Below, piece after piece: positions 11,917 to 25,597 of a DNA stretch of 64,000 nucleotides (position 1 is the first letter of the stretch; each line of letters opens with the position of its first letter). This DNA is from Lolium rigidum (taxonomy: Eukaryota > Streptophyta > Magnoliopsida > Poales > Poaceae). The stretch is from contig NC_061511.1 in assembly GCF_022539505.1 (NCBI RefSeq), positions 30,700,620 through 30,764,619 on the forward strand. Direction: 5' to 3'. The position numbers were made by a program, and so were the translations under genes. The notes beneath the pieces were generated by a model that saw only the letters and a program-made list of their open reading frames with translations, was not told the origin of the DNA and did not search any database.

Positions 11917-14573
11917 TAGAAACTATGCTAGCAGCTAATATACTGGATAGCAGATATTTATCACAAGAATGAGCTTGCAAAGTTATTCATTCATTCTGAC
12001 ATAAACCTGTACTAAATCTATATTTATACATCTTGTGCTTTGGATTTCTAGTTGGCATAAAAAAAAGTTCGGAATCTTACTTCATGTGTTCATGATTCAA
12101 CTTATAAATGCACTAGCCAAGCTTTTCTCTCTGTACTACTCATCTACCTATGAGTATATACTCTAGCATTTATTCTCCTTTAAGAACTCCCTCCCAGATA
12201 TGTACATGGTGGCCCAAAATTTGAGAAACTCGTGATTTTCTCTTCATTATAAATTTGAGATGCAAGATATCCATGACACCCAATAGCATCAACTGAACAT
12301 TCCATGTTTCTGTTAACATTGAACTGAAGATTGTGTGTGTATGGGCATATACATATGTAAAAAACTGAGAAAATAGTGAAGATCCTTGGATACCCAACGA
12401 AAATAGAACATGGGTAGATAATTTTCCTTCCCATTCAAAGTCTGCTCTGTTTTCTCTCACCCACACATCAGACATCACACAAACAAGCATGTTAACACTT
12501 CTATTCAGAGAATATATTTACCTAGTTTTCTTATGGGTCTCGAACTCCAGTTCCTGTGATGATTGTCTGAGCTATGATGTGCTCCTGCGACGGTCGCCCT
12601 CTTGCATGCCCCTTGGTGTTCGCCTCCAACTTGTTTTGCGTTGCCTGTGCCAATGGATGGCTGTGGAATCCTCCTTCCTCTATTGAAATCACACCAGTAA
12701 ACGCTATTTAAACCGTGTTGTACTAAACATCTATGGAAATCAATGATAAGCAAGCATATTGGATACATAGAAGAATTACCAGCTGATGAAGAGGAGAAAA
12801 GAACACATCACAGGTTGTATATCAAGTGCGCTTTGAATACACAAAAACGATTATGTTTGTAACACGACAATCACTTGCCTAGTGCAGCATGGTTTTAGTC
12901 TAGGATTGCTTCCTCATCTTCCGACGCTCTTCCAATTGCAGACTTCGACATTTAAGTTCAAAACCCATGTGTGCAACTATATTTGGAGTATCATACACCA
13001 GCAAATACATTCAGAATGTTAAATATTAGTTCATGCATTTTAGAAAGCACTTCTTTAGATAAAACGTAAGAGCGATATAATTTTGGCTGAAAAATGACAT
13101 AGAATAAAACTGGAATGCATTACTCCACCCACTCAATGCCAGTGTAAGGACCACAATAATGTACACTGGTAGACACAAGAAATGATCTGATAAATAGGAG
13201 TAACTACTGAAAGGTTAAATAACATTCCTTGGATACAATACTGACCTCTTTTGGTCTTGAAAATTATAATATTGTGAAGTTTCACTTGGATTTAATTCTC
13301 TTGAAAAACAAATAGCTAGGACATTGCAGCGTCGTAATTTAGACCACAAAGCATACAAATTTACTCTAAATCATGCACTTCGCTGGCAGGGCAGGTAATA
13401 AAAAAAAAGCTCAGAACATCCAAAAAGTTGTGATCTTTCCAGGGAATAATTCCCCAAATCCAATAAGTGGGAAAGTCATTCCCTTTCTATTCCTAAACAT
13501 CTAGAGATAACTGAAACTGAAATCATGCTCCTAAGTTGCCGTGGAACATCACACTTGAGAATCATGGACTCGCCGGCGAGCCACATATGGTGTTGAGGCA
13601 TGAGCCCACGAAACCAGGTGAGAAAATGACCTTGAGAATCATGGAGGTAGTACAGATCCAAAGTATTTTGCAGGGAGGAGTATAACAACTTACCAAGTAC
13701 AGCTGCAATCTAACGCAAAGCTGAAAATAACCTTTTGATTAATCCAGAGCAACATTCAATATAGACTATGGGATTTGCACACAACTTCTCGCCTTGCAAA
13801 TCGAAAATATTTTGCCTGCAAAGATTGTAAATTGGAAAGGAAGGTGAGAATAAGCACCTAATGAAACTGATCAATCCGAATTTTTTTTGGCGTGTTCTGG
13901 AACAAAGTTGCCCATGAACTGGCGTGCTTATATTGTGTTGTCTAGAGTAAGCAAGTACTGCTAGTCCTGTTCCATCCTGTGTGATGGCATAGGTAAAAAC
14001 GATTGTAATTAAAACTTTTCTTCTGAAGGTTCAAAGCCAAGGATGCACCTGCATCATCGTTCCGTCAGCACGACATACATCAGAGGTGGAGCTGGGCAGC
14101 AGCTGCGCTCCTGGCTCGCGGTGTCCCTGACGATGAAAAGTACATAAATAGTACAGAGAAAATGAAGAAAATATGAGCTCGCCTTCTTCAATCTTGATGG
14201 AGATGAGATCAAAAGAAAGTCTGGGCAAATGGAGAGGGAAACTGACCTGCTACAGCCTGCAGGTGACGCACCAGCTGCAGCGGATTTGCTCCGGTGCTTG
14301 CCCTGCTCGCCATCGAAATCGCCCGCTCGCACTGCTCCCCAGGCGCTGCCCTGCTCATCCTGGACGCCCAAATCCAGTAGAGGAGACCGCCGTTGCTCTA
14401 GTGCTCGAGAGGAGCAGCACGTCCCGCTCAGGTTGGGCAGAGGATGCCGCCCCGGATCCCGTGAGACTAAGATCTGGAGGCGCCCGCCAGCTGCTAGCAC
14501 ACCTCCCCGTGCTAGACCTTCGCCGGATTCGAAGGATCCAAACCCAACAAGATCTGTAGCCACCCGCCTCCTC

Positions 14574-14738
14574 CTAGCCGTCCGCTGCTGCTGTGCTTGG
14601 GGTCGAAGAGGAGGACGCCGCGCACGCTGCTGCCGCCGCCGCGCCACCGTACACCACCACGCGGAGCGGCAGGAACGCGGAGCCGTGGCGTGGAGGAGAG
14701 AGCAGGGGTCGAGCGGGAGAGGAAGAGGCAGCCGCCAT
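14574..14738 (-). CDS. Short GC-rich ORF in Helitron 1 head (doubtful)
   Basis: A minus-strand ATG at 14736-14738 opens a 54-residue frame rich in Ala, Ser and Pro (MAAASSSPARPLLSPPRHGS...), which looks like the first exon of a plastid-targeted protein. A CCTTTTATACCC stretch lies about 80 bp upstream. It ends in a stop at 14574 with no clear splice donor, so it may be a captured, broken first exon or plain GC-rich sequence. Function is unknown. Confidence 0.22.
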   Translation of the reverse strand: MAAASSSPARPLLSPPRHGSAFLPLRVVVYGGAAAAAACAASSSSTPSTAAADG

Positions 14739-15099
14739 TGGTGAGGATGAGACATGCACGGGGATTGGGGGAAAGTGGGCTAGGGTTTCCTCCGTGGGAT
14801 GCTTCCTTTTATACCCACATCGATGAAATACCGAAAATACCCTTGCGGGATGGAGATCCACAGCCTGACGCCAATGCACACCGACAGATATCCCAGTCGT
14901 AGTGGCTGACGTGCGGGGCCGGCAAAGGTGGGGCCCACATGCAGCCGGAGGCGGGTAACAATTGGCCATTTCATGGGGTTAGCTAGCAGACTCTGAGTCA
15001 GGAATCAATGGCTGAGATGCATGGGTGAAAAGATCCGATGGCTCACGTGCGAGGATCGCTGTGAAGCCCCCATGGAGGGGCATCTATTATACCTTTAGA

Positions 15100-16785
15100 T
15101 GTGACCAGCCTCCCGGTACTGCTCATGGACTGATGGACAAGACATACCGAGAGAGAATTAATCGTTTGGTTAATTGGACGTGTCATGTGTCTTCTTAAAA
15201 AAGCTTGTCCATACAAGATGATGAGAAATTATCTTACACAACAAACTAATTAATGATAAACAACAAAGAACAAGATGAACTAAAACTTGCCACCGGCGAC
15301 CCTAGAGCGAGACCGAAGCGACAAGAGCTCCACGACGACACCCCCCAAGAGAACAGCAACGTATCGTGCCACCGTCGATGAGGCCAACGGTCAAAGATTC
15401 ACACCCAGATACTTAAAAGTTACCCACAACGACACTCCCAAGAAGGCTAAGAGCCTAAGACACATATAGGCATTGCCGCCGTTGACATCGAAACGTAGAG
15501 CTTTCGCTTGAAAAATTCTTCTCATGTGTCGAGATCAAACTACCCTTTTGTCCCCTAGCTCCGGTCCCGAAAACAGGATCCGGGAGATGCTAACGCCGAA
15601 GAGCCACCACCTCGAGGACCTGCTGTATGTTCCTATCCCAAATCAGGCCCGATTAGAATCACCACCTCACTGTTGCGCCAAGGTCGCCACCGCTTTTCTG
15701 CACCCCCGTGCTGCCCCGGCCCACGCCATCACCGACAAACCGCCATACGTTGCCCGGTGGCGCAAGCTGTCTCGGCGGGGAAAATGGGAGGATGGGAAGC
15801 CTGGCGGCGGCGCCTAGGTTTGGTGTCGGTCGCCCGCACAGAGTGAGACAGTTTTTTTTTCGGAGCTCAGCTTCACAACACAGGTCGTTCAGCATGTGGT
15901 TACAGTTCGTGATGCGATGAATGTTTGTGTGTGTACGTGCTAGCATCAGAGTTGGCTGCTGTTGCTGTTTCGCCGGTGTACGAACGTGAGTGTGACATCC
16001 ACCGGACGGGCCAAGCCCATGACCGTCTGCGCCACTTGGCATGAACGGCCTCAATGATGGCGGATTCTAGTGATACCTGTACACAGCATCAACGATATGA
16101 TGTCTGCTAGATCGAGCTTCAGATTTCAGATGATGAAGGAATACGACAGATTAATTTGGAAGTGAGACGACATGGACACTGTACGAGGAGTGAGGCCAAG
16201 TCCACATACACGAAAGAGGTAGGCCACCCCGACCTGCTCCAGCCGCTAGCTGACACTTGGGGCGGTTGCTAACTTGCCATCGTCGGACTCCGCCACCGGC
16301 CGCGCCGCCGATCAAGGAGAAACTAACGTAGAAACCTTGTCTTATCTTTACTTTGACCGGACTAAACTCTTCGCCACGAGTACGTACTAATCGGGTTCAT
16401 GTTTTAGCGAGTCTTTCGATTGTTTTCTTGATTGACTTTGCACATAAACTTTGACACGATTAATTGGTGTGGTCACGGTATGGGTCTGAGTACTCAAAGT
16501 TAATCCTGAGCCTGACGTACAGGTAGCACGTATGTGGCGAGTGCGATCAAAGATCACAATTGCTCTCAGTATGGGTCAGCTGGGTCTCACTGAGCCAATT
16601 CGTTTAAGTGATGATGGTGTGTGTGCTTAATAGCCACATCATGATTAACCCTTCTGCCTATTTTTCCCGTTTCATAGTAAACCATCTCCTTGCAACATTC
16701 GTGGGATTTCTTTCCAGGACATACTAGAAATACTAGACGTGTAAAACAGCGTATAGTGAGCACATGCACAGTTGCGTGTGATGAA
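15100..16785. repeat. Tandem unit, copy I (right part)
   Basis: This continues the unit after the Helitron. Shared blocks include CTCCCGGTACTGCTCATG (also near 25955 and 31130) and TGGCTGCTGTTGCTGTTT (also 31220). GTATGGGTCTGAGTACT is shared with 27608, and TTTCTTTCCAGG...GTGTAAAACAG with 27990. It reaches about 16785. The sequence is non-coding; 15287-15830 is an unrelated-looking GC-rich insertion-like stretch without a recognisable gene. Confidence 0.68.
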
Positions 16786-18299
16786 GGTGCTCTACAGATG
16801 ATTTTGTACGATTCTCTAGTCCTATTGATGAAGCAGATAGTCATCCTTATATGTGATGTCTTCGGTCAATAAACATGTTTTCCATCATGTTGATTTTAAT
16901 AATAATATATCCTTAAAAGACAATATACATCACCGTTCTCTCGTGTGCTAGCACGTGACTAATTCTATACCACCTCCTTCTAGTACCGCTGAAAATATAT
17001 CTTTTTTTAGAGAACTAAAAATACCTCTTTCACTCCACAATATTGCACGTCTTCACTTTAATCCGTTTTTATTACCAAATTATGTGCTCAAGTATATGTC
17101 CGACGTTCAGCACAAAATTATATGGTCCCATACAAGTATCTTCTTATAGTAGACTATTACTTACGGCTCCATGTCTTTAGTTCACGTTTCTTTTCTATCA
17201 CCAAGATAAGGAGAACCAAATTTATTAGTTAGATGACTATTACCTACATCCCATATTGATATTAGTTGGTGGCATTCTAGAATTTTTTTTATGCTGAGTA
17301 GGGCATACCACAACAGGGACTCAATGTAGCAAGGCCGGGTGGCCCACTTGGGTGGCACAAGTGTTGATGAAGCCATGCGGCCCAGCTGCTAGACGATGGA
17401 GGCCCAAGCACACTAATGAAGGTACACACTAATGAAGGTCCAAGCCGGATTCTAGAAGGTTCGGAAAAAATGAATACTTGTAGTATAAGGCAGACATGAT
17501 GTTTTCGATAAATCGATGTGTTTGTCTGCTTGTTATAATGCTGCTTGGATTCAAATCTAGGGTATTTAAAATTAAATGTTGGCATTGCTTTCCCACGTGA
17601 TTAAACTAAATTATGTGTCTGCGAATGTTCGAACAAATACCCACAATTTCGTAAGAAAAGGTGTATGTGAAGTTAGTGATGTACATACACAAGAAAAAGA
17701 TATGGCGCGTCTATGATGCCGCACGTGACACACACGTTTAGTGGGAAGATAATCTATCGTATCGCACACACTTCTCTCTAACTAATCGTCTGCGTATGTG
17801 AGACCCATCCCACACGGCAAAAATACCCGTTTGTATAGTAGACGCGCATCGCATACCCTCGCTATTTCAGCTGTGTGTGAAGACATGTCCTGTAATAATG
17901 TTAGTAGTACTACGTTACCGGTGCCATCAACGGTCGGTGTTCACATGTATTTTTTTTCTTGGGAAGTCTGTTCACCTGTCTGTGGCGCACACGTATAGGA
18001 GACATATAACTATTTTTCTCTATTGTCGTCATATAAACTGCATCATCCAGCACCATCAGTGTCGGTTACGTACGGCTGAGGTGAAGTCTCCCTTACATAA
18101 GTTCCTAGCCGTCCAAACGACCAATTATGAAATCCTTCTGGGTATTTGAGAATGTGTACTGTTCACATTATTCAGATGCACACTTGTCAAATTTGGGTAG
18201 CCTGGAGTATAAATCATTTCGTGTTGAGATTTTTCACGGTGTTAAAATAAAAATATGTATCTAGATTTTTCTGAAACTTTGAAATATCATTTTTGATTA
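16786..18299. other. Intergenic, nothing recognised
   Basis: I see no gene, terminal inverted repeat or long terminal repeat. Open frames here are short and in AT-rich sequence. It separates unit copies I and II. Confidence 0.45.
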
Positions 18300-18979
18300 T
18301 TTTGTATATAAAATAACAGGCTAGCTTCTTAGAACCCAAGTTCACAAACACCGCAACCAGCAGTGGTGTCATGATCTTGAATGTGTGCTACGAGTTGATG
18401 CATGATCTTGAGTTTTTTTGAACGGGATTTATTTTTTTGATAGCTTGCGTTGGATTAAATTGGTGATTATTTATGTTCCATTATTTATTGGTGCTGTAAA
18501 AAAGGAAAAGAATGGAAATACAAACTGTGTGTTTGATTTTCTGATGAGTTGAAGATGTCGGAGCAGTTAGCTGCCAGGTAGTAGGTAGAGAGACGCTAAT
18601 TAAGCACGTGTACGGCGGTACCTGTACGTATAGATCGGATCCTAATTATGGTTGCAACTAGACGGATGTCTACTTAGATCCCTGCGTATCATGAGAACAT
18701 AAGTGGAGTAGCGCCATCCTTCGCCATCAGTCCCATGACGGCATAGCTAGGGAAGTCTTCGTTTTACTAATTAGGTTGCTAGCCAATCTAATAAGATAGT
18801 CGACGGAGCTGTCTAACTGCACCGTCTATCAGCAGCCGGTCACTCGACGATTAGCCGATGAATGGACCCTGCCCGCTCGACGAATTCAACACAGGTATCG
18901 TTGCCGCTGCCATCACCTATTGGCCACACGTATTGGACAAGCAAAGAATGCACGTCGAATGAATGTGCCTGGCCGAGCA
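18300..18979. repeat. Tandem unit, copy II (left part)
   Basis: It starts with a block also found at about 30795 (AACCCAAGTTCACAAACACC, then CGCAACCAGCAG). It continues through the GATGTCGGAGCAGTTAGCT and CATGACGGCAT blocks and ends at GCCTGGCCGAGCAGC, where homology with copy I (7058-7072) breaks at the CACTA-like insertion. Confidence 0.7.
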
Positions 18980-20057
18980 GCTGACGTTAGTAGTAAGATG
19001 GCTATAGGGTTAAGCGTGCTGGTAGTGTGCCCCTTCCCACATATGTTGTTCATTTTAGCGGTAGCGTGCGGAAAATAGGCGCTACGAGTATAGTCTTATT
19101 GGTAGCGTAGGTGGGCGTCAGCTGCAAAAGGGGCCAGATCTTATCCGTGGCGTGCCTCCCTGGTCCTATGATGCCGATGCGGCCTGAGCGATGGCGGTGT
19201 GGGCACGGCGGCGGCAGTCAGGAGTTTGAGCCAGATCCAAAAGAAGATGGTCACCGCCGGAACGCCTTCCCCGCAACCTCCTCCACTACGCCGCTTCAAC
19301 ATGGAACAGGCCAAGGACCGACGGTGAAGAACCTCACCTCTCCAATCTCTGTTCCCTGCAGAAAAAAACTAGAACAATTCAAATCGATGGTGCATTACAT
19401 CATATGTGTTCGATTCAAGATTAGGGTTAATGATTGTAGGTTATGTTAGTGATTAGTATAGATTAGGGGATTTAGTTGGTTTAGTGGGTTCTAGCTTTTT
19501 TAAATAATCATTTTTCTGAATAATGTGTTACTAGAATTATCTCTTGCACTAAGTATTCGGTTCCCGATTCTGCCGATGATTATACTCTGGCACCATTTAA
19601 TGGAAAGGTATGTTCATAACAACTTGTCATATGTTCATTCACATTGTTTGCTCATTTGATTTGGTCTTATAGACACTCATTTCTCCCCATATGTCTTTAT
19701 ATGAGGCTTTTTTTTTGAAAAGAGGGCAAAAGCCTTTCCCTATTCCATTAATTAAGAAGGTGTAGTTTTACAAATTATCCGGTTACAACCCATGACCCAA
19801 CAAAATCAAAGTCTACTCTCGCGGCATTAAGTTTTCCATACATTTGTCACCCGCTAGGATCCAAAGCTTAGCCTCGCCCTTGATATTTTGTAGAATCACC
19901 GAGAGTGGAGCATGCTTGTTGTTCAAAACCTGGCCATTTCTTTCGTTCCAAATCTCCCAAGACACAAGAAGAGCAAGAGAAGCCAAGTCTTTCCGCTTCT
20001 TCATCAAAATCCACCAAGGATGAAGAGGTGTAGAAGGCCATTGAAGGAGATCGAGGT

Positions 20058-23000
20058 TGTAACATCCCAAGTTTCAACCAAATAAATAAAGAGATGGGAA
20101 TTTCAAATACTCAAAATTTACAACTAACAAAAACTTTTATTATGCATCTAGTGCTACATATAGTGATCATGCATTATTATGTGCCTTTGCCATGATGAGT
20201 GTTTATGTGTTGATCATTTGAGCTTAAACCCTAGTATATGATCCAAGAACCCCATATAGAGAAAAATAAAAGAAATGGAATTTTGCACATATCACTCACA
20301 TACACATATAGCTCATTATGCAAAACTCTAACCAAGGCCCTCATTGCTTGTGCCTTTGATTGTGAAACACTTATATATCAATAACAAAAACAATTTCATC
20401 AAAGAAACCAGAATCAAATCAAAGGAAAATTCAAATTTCACTCACATATGATCATGGTCACTTTGCCCCTTTTTAATATCATGCTCACTTTGCACGCCTG
20501 GATTAGAAGATTTCTAAACTAAAACCCCTCACTTCTTTCCACCTCATCCAAGACCTTGTCAAGTTGAACATTTTGGGTGTTGACCACTAGGGTTGAATCT
20601 GCCTAGTTTGACCATGGTAATTGAGACAAGATGCAACATGAGAGAAAAGTGTAGATCACACATATTTTGAAATCTTGCAAAACAACATCAAATTGCACAC
20701 CACCACCATCATTCCCCTCCAATTAATATTCAAACACATTCCACCAAAAATATTTGAAAAATTCAAATAAAACCTTCATGCGGCCATTGTGTCGAACACC
20801 TTGCAGGCAACATTTTGCAAATGTCACACATCCTTTTACACAACAGATTTTAGACTAAACCTTGCTTGATCAGATGTGATCATCACTCCTCTACACCCCC
20901 TGCATCATTACCAGTACTTGCCCTTGATGAATAAAGCCTGTGGAGAGCAAAAACCAACCATGTCGTGCACCATGCCAACACACATGCACTCGATCTCTCT
21001 GAGCCTCCCCTCTCTCTCTAACCTTGTCCTGGAGAATCTCCAAGCCTCGCTGATCATCACGCTGCACGGCTCGAGCTCGCGCGAGGCCGGCATTGGCCGA
21101 GCCAGACCGTGCCCAGCACGCCCAGTACATGCCAGCACGCACGCGCACCGCGCACTGGACGCGCCAGAGCGGCGACCCGTGCCATCGCCTCAGTCCTCCC
21201 CTGCAACCCTACCTCTGCATCACACTTCACCTCCATCCCCTCTAGCTCCTAGACATGCTCAATGGCACGCAGAGGCACCGTCGCCGTCGTCCTCGTCGGA
21301 GTTTGGCCGCTAGTACTGCGGCATGATTAGCACGCGCCCGAGCCATCCCTTCACCCTTTTTCTGCGCCAGAGGCACGTTGAGCATCGCCATGCCATTGCC
21401 CATCGAGTGCCGTCCTCGCCTTGGCCCTTCGAGCACCGGAGACGCCGCGCCATGCGTAACCACCACGGGCACCCGCAGCACCCCCTCCATTCTATAAATA
21501 GAGCAGCCCCGCACCTCAACTCTTCACACTCACAGCTTCTCCTCCTTTCTCTGCTTCTCCTCGACCAAGCCACACACTCAATCGTCGCCGGAGCTGCCTT
21601 AATTCGTCGCCGGAGTCCGCCAGTACACTGAGATCGCCATCGTCGATTGGAGCGTCCCCAAGCGCCGCCACCTGTACCAGTCGACTCCCCGTCCTCAACA
21701 ACATCACCACGCACCCCGCCGTTGATCGCCGGAGCCCCGGTATGCTCACCCACCCCCTAGCCTCGCCGCCAGTGCGTCGGGTTCTCGTCGGAGACGACGA
21801 CGCCCCACGGCCGCACGATGCGTTTCTAATCGTGCGATCCAGATCCCCCCATACCGTTTCACGTTTAAACAGACTATGACAGGTGGAGCCCACCTTGTCA
21901 GGCGGCCCGCGCGTGTGAGCCACGCTGCTGGGCTGGCCCAGTTAGTTTTCGCCCATTTAGCCCATTTTGTTTTCCCGCCAGGCCCAACATTTCAAATTCG
22001 GATTTTCTGTTTAAACCAAATTCCCTTGCAGATGCTTTTTCAAATTTAAATAGAATAAAATCCACTGAACCAAATTTGATAATTTTTATATATTCAGAAA
22101 GCTTGTGAAATTATCTACACAACCGCACTGGTCTCACTTGTAGATTCTATGTGGAATTCAAATAGCAAAAATAACAAGGCAGGGCATTTTCAAACTTCAA
22201 ATAATTATTAAAAATTATATATAAATGATTTTGAGTTGATTCCAACTCTCATAAATCATAATTCAAATACTCTACATGATTATGTAAAAATATAACATGG
22301 TTACTTCACATGATCATGGACTAGAGCAAAATAATGGCTATGTGGCCATTTCTAGTTCATTTAAATCAGCCCATTTTTTTATTTAAATAGTATGAGAGTT
22401 ACTCTCATTTAAATCTTGATCCTAAGTAATTCATTAAGAGGTAATGACATTGGTCTAATGAACCTCATATTTTATTACTTAGTGATATTAATTCATTACC
22501 ATGCTAGTATTAAAATGCATGAGGTGTAGCACCTCATTTAAATCATACTCCAAATAATAAATATGAAGTGTTGACCTTGGTCAACATATATTCATACCTT
22601 GTTATTATTTGAGGAGATTAAATCTTAATAAGATTCAATGAGAGGAAATTATTTCTCCAAAGAATTAAATAGCAATACTAATCAATATTTATAATGAGAG
22701 GAAATTATTTTTCTTTAACATAGAACTAAGTCCATCACCATGCTAATAAGGATGTGATGATATCATAGGCTTGTGTGAACCTTTGGTGTGTTTAGCCTAG
22801 CATATTAAGTTTGTGTGGTGATTGTATACTTCGTATTCGTGTATAGACGCTAGTACCGAGGAGTATCCGGAGGAGGAGGGCTACTCTCAAGAGGAGGAAG
22901 AGAACTTTGATCACTACCCCACTCAAGGCAAGCTAATATTCTTGCAAGCCACCCTAATGCAAAGCTCTTAAAGAGCAAGGAACCATTACATGTTATTTTA

Positions 23001-24315
23001 TGTTTAATGATCCTATCCCATGTTTTTACCGTACAATTATTTTTGCTTATTATATTTCAAAGCTAACTTTTTGATTCATGATTCACTTGGTCTAGAATAG
23101 AACAAGAGCATCAAAATTAGCCTAAGAAAACAAAGCTAGATAGCACCCCCTCATGACTAGTTGCTATTGCTAAGTAAATAAAATTGACTACTCTAGATGG
23201 GAACTTGTGAATTGAAATGACTTTGAAAGATTTTGAAGGTGAATGTGGCATGAATGACTGGGTGAAGTTTTGTGAAAACTGATGATTGAGTTTGGATGTG
23301 ATACCCTTCCAATTATACAAGTACCCCCACAATATCTGATTATGGTAGGGCTTAACTAGAAGCTTATGTAGTTTAGTATGGGTTCCCTCTAAACAAGCAT
23401 CATAGGGGTTATGCCGAGGCTGCCTCCGTTGTAAGTGAAATGATGTGATTATGAGGTGAATGTACGACCCAAGCCCTGTGCAGTTCCCGGGTTGATGGTT
23501 TGTTTTCACCGGGAGGCCAAGCTCATGGGAAGAGGTGCCTATACTAGGTTATTTAAGTGAAAGGTTAGGGTTGATGATCCGCGTACTGAGTTACGATGAT
23601 TCACGGTTATCCCTGACGGATGTAATCAAAAGTTGTGGCACAAGAGTACAACCTCTGCAGAGTGTTAAAACTATTCCAATAGCCGTGTCCACGGTTACGG
23701 ACGATTGGAAAGGCCATACTGTTCCGTTGTCAGAACTTTTCTTAAAAAGGAATGGTGAATTGAATGGTGACTTGAACGTGAATCACAACTGAGTTGTGGG
23801 AATGACACTAATGTTCCCACTTGAGTTTGTCTAGCAAATGAAGCATCTTTACTAAATATTTATGAACTAAACTTGGCTTTATGCAAATGAACCTAGAGCT
23901 TAGCACCCCTTAAAATTGATAAGTACTTACATTAGTATTAGTTTGCGAGTACTTGAAGTACTCATGGCTGTGTCCCTGGCTATTCAAATGTCAGACTATG
24001 AAGAGGAGCAGCAGTACGAAGATGACGGCCAGCAGGACGTCTACCATAACTAGGAGTGCTTCTAACGTCAAGCGTTGGCATGTGGAATAGATAGTCCACT
24101 ACTACTTCGCTTCCGCTACTTGTTATGTTCGTTGATCATTAGATCAACTATTTGTGTAATATTAGATCATGTGATCTATGGTTGTAAGACGATTATGTGT
24201 TGTAATAAATGATGACTCTATGATATTCAACTGTTATGTTTCGCAACAACAATCTTCCTGGGATTGCGATGTATGACATAATAGGCATCTGGACTTAAAA
24301 ATCCGGGTGTTGACA
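20058..24315 (+). mobile_element. Solo LTR, 4.26 kb, nested in the LINE
   Basis: The unit starts TGTAACATCCCAAG and ends GGGTGTTGACA (TG...CA). It is flanked by a perfect 5-bp duplication GAGGT at 20053-20057 and 24316-24320. No gag or pol coding is present and the start does not recur, so it is a solo LTR left by recombination between the two LTRs of a large retrotransposon. It carries a TATA box at 21492-21501. The TGTAAC start and long LTR fit large grass Gypsy families; the family assignment is inference. Confidence 0.85.
21492..21501 (+). promoter_or_regulatory. TATA box of the solo LTR
   Basis: CTATAAATAG lies in a GC-rich part of the LTR, followed by a pyrimidine-rich stretch with TCTTCACACTCACAG. 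This is the usual layout of a U3/R boundary, so transcripts from the solo LTR would start around 21520-21530 and run rightwards. Confidence 0.6.
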
Positions 24316-25452
24316 GAGGTTTTGCAAGCCAATCCACTCCTTGAGGAGCCCCCAGAGGCGAATGTTGAATCGACAATTGACAAGAAGATGGTCCACAGAC
24401 TCCAAAGCCTGGTTGCATAACTTATAATTCCGGCCATTATGCCACCCTCTTCTCTCCAACCGATCATTTGTCCAAAGCCTATTTTGTAGCACAAGCCACA
24501 TGAAGAACTTGATCTTAGGCAGGCCCAAAACTTCCACACCGAGGATGCTATGGGGGCGAGCATGGCCCCAAAGAATTGAGCCCTATAGGCGGAGCTAGAG
24601 GAGTAGATGCCGGTTTCGGTGAGGTTCCAAGTGATCTCATCCTCAAGGTCGTCGTGAACGGTGACCTCCGCAAGCGTGCTCCAAAGAGAGATGTATTGAC
24701 GGATATGCTCAATGGTAAACTCCACATCCATTTTGATTTTGGAGATCCACCCGTTACTGGACATGGCATTCTTGACATTCCAATTCTTCCTCGTGGAGAT
24801 TTTGTAAATGAGTGGGGCAATGTCAATAGGATTAGAGCCACGGTGCCTTCCAAAAGGGGGTCTTCTCCCCGTTTCCCAAAGTGATAGTCGTGGAAGCATA
24901 GAAGAGGTCCATATCCGTGTCATCACAAGGGTTTCCAAGGCCCACCAAAATCTTAGACGGCTCTTTCCATTCTTGCCAAGGCCATCTCAACCGAAGAGTT
25001 GTAGCAAAAAAAATCTCTATTGAGAACGCCTATGCCGCCGAGGCATTTGGGTCTACAAACAATAATATGAGGCTTTATATCTTTCTGCATCCTCTATATT
25101 TATTTTCATCCTTACTTGATATTCATTTTGGTTTTATTTTGTTGGAATAACTGATGACAAAATTGTTGTGGGACTACGATTTTCTCAATTTTATATTTGA
25201 TCCCTGGATGGTGCAAGTGAGCCATCGGATAAGCACGAATACAATTTTTGTACATCCTACTTAGCTCACTTGCCCTATTCCTGGGGCTTACATGTCCAAT
25301 ATAAGTATCAGTCATTTTATCGATTTGGCTCTACTAGAGGTTCATTTTGGCTTTGTTTCGTTGCAAACTTGCAATGTCTTTGTGTATCTTTATACCATAG
25401 CTTATATCATATATATAGTAAAAAAATTATTTTATAAAATCTCTATAAACAT

Positions 25453-25597
25453 TCTTTTTTGAGAAAATATAGCTGCGATCTATTAAATCACCGAAACATC
25501 GAAATCTAGAAAGTTTACAATAACAGCCGATGGAACACTAAGCCAAGACCTAGACAATTTATTTTCGCAGCCCTCCTTAGCTAACACATGAGAATCA
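25453..25597 (-). mobile_element. Tiny 5'-truncated LINE end (145 bp)
   Basis: The minus strand reads DSHVLAKEGCENKLSRSW and then VPSAVIVNFLDFDVSVI with a stop, the C-terminus typical of plant LINE ORF2. A short 3' tail ends in an A run (TTTTTT on the plus strand). It is flanked by the 10-bp duplication CTATAAACAT (25443-25452 and 25598-25607), so it is an independent, extremely truncated insertion. Confidence 0.8.

Larger units (their letters stand above)
7310..14040. other. Helitron 1 interior, AT-rich, exon-like scraps
   Basis: This is mostly AT-rich sequence without a long open frame. It holds a Stowaway MITE (11674-11916) and a LINE-like scrap (9078-9290). A possible captured exon lies on the minus strand at about 12540-12692, where an AG acceptor (TTTCAATAG) precedes an open GC-rich stretch reading HSHPLAQATQNKLEANTKGH. 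I cannot name a source gene. No intact gene is supported. Confidence 0.4.
7279..15099 (-). mobile_element. Helitron 1 (7.8 kb)
   Basis: Read on the minus strand, the element starts TCTAAAGGTATAATAGATGC at 15099 and ends AATCTAG at 7279. A GC-rich hairpin (7291-7306) lies 8 nt before the CTAG end. The base before the 5' TC is A and the base after CTAG is T, the canonical Helitron insertion site, with no target duplication. The same two termini occur on the element at 42266-49985. The paralogous unit at 25914-25945 carries the uninterrupted target. The 5' end holds a GC-rich, gene-start-like island (14050-14970); most of the rest is AT-rich. I see no RepHel replicase or helicase motifs, so it is probably non-autonomous. 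Confidence 0.85.
19711..25064 (-). mobile_element. 5'-truncated LINE, split by a solo LTR
   Basis: The element is flanked by the 12-bp duplication ATATGAGGCTTT (19699-19710 and 25065-25076). It ends in poly(A), seen as a T run after 19708. The minus strand encodes the end of ORF2. About 24750-24320 gives a zf-RVT region, with IKFFMWLVLQNRLWTNDRLE followed by CNQALESVDHLLVNC. After the nested LTR, 20052-19813 gives WEIWNERN and AKLWILAGDKC...LMPRE. A frameshift lies near 24545. Only about 1.1 kb of LINE is present, so reverse transcription stopped early and the copy was dead on arrival. Confidence 0.9.

Noticed and set aside
14054..14755. 233-codon minus-strand ORF in the Helitron 1 head
   Set aside because: It is Arg/Pro/Ser-rich sequence in a GC-rich island with frames open on both strands; no domain or splice support.
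20876..21923. Several 90-147 codon ORFs in the solo LTR
   Set aside because: They fall in the GC-rich promoter/leader part of the LTR, overlap on both strands and show no gag or pol motifs.
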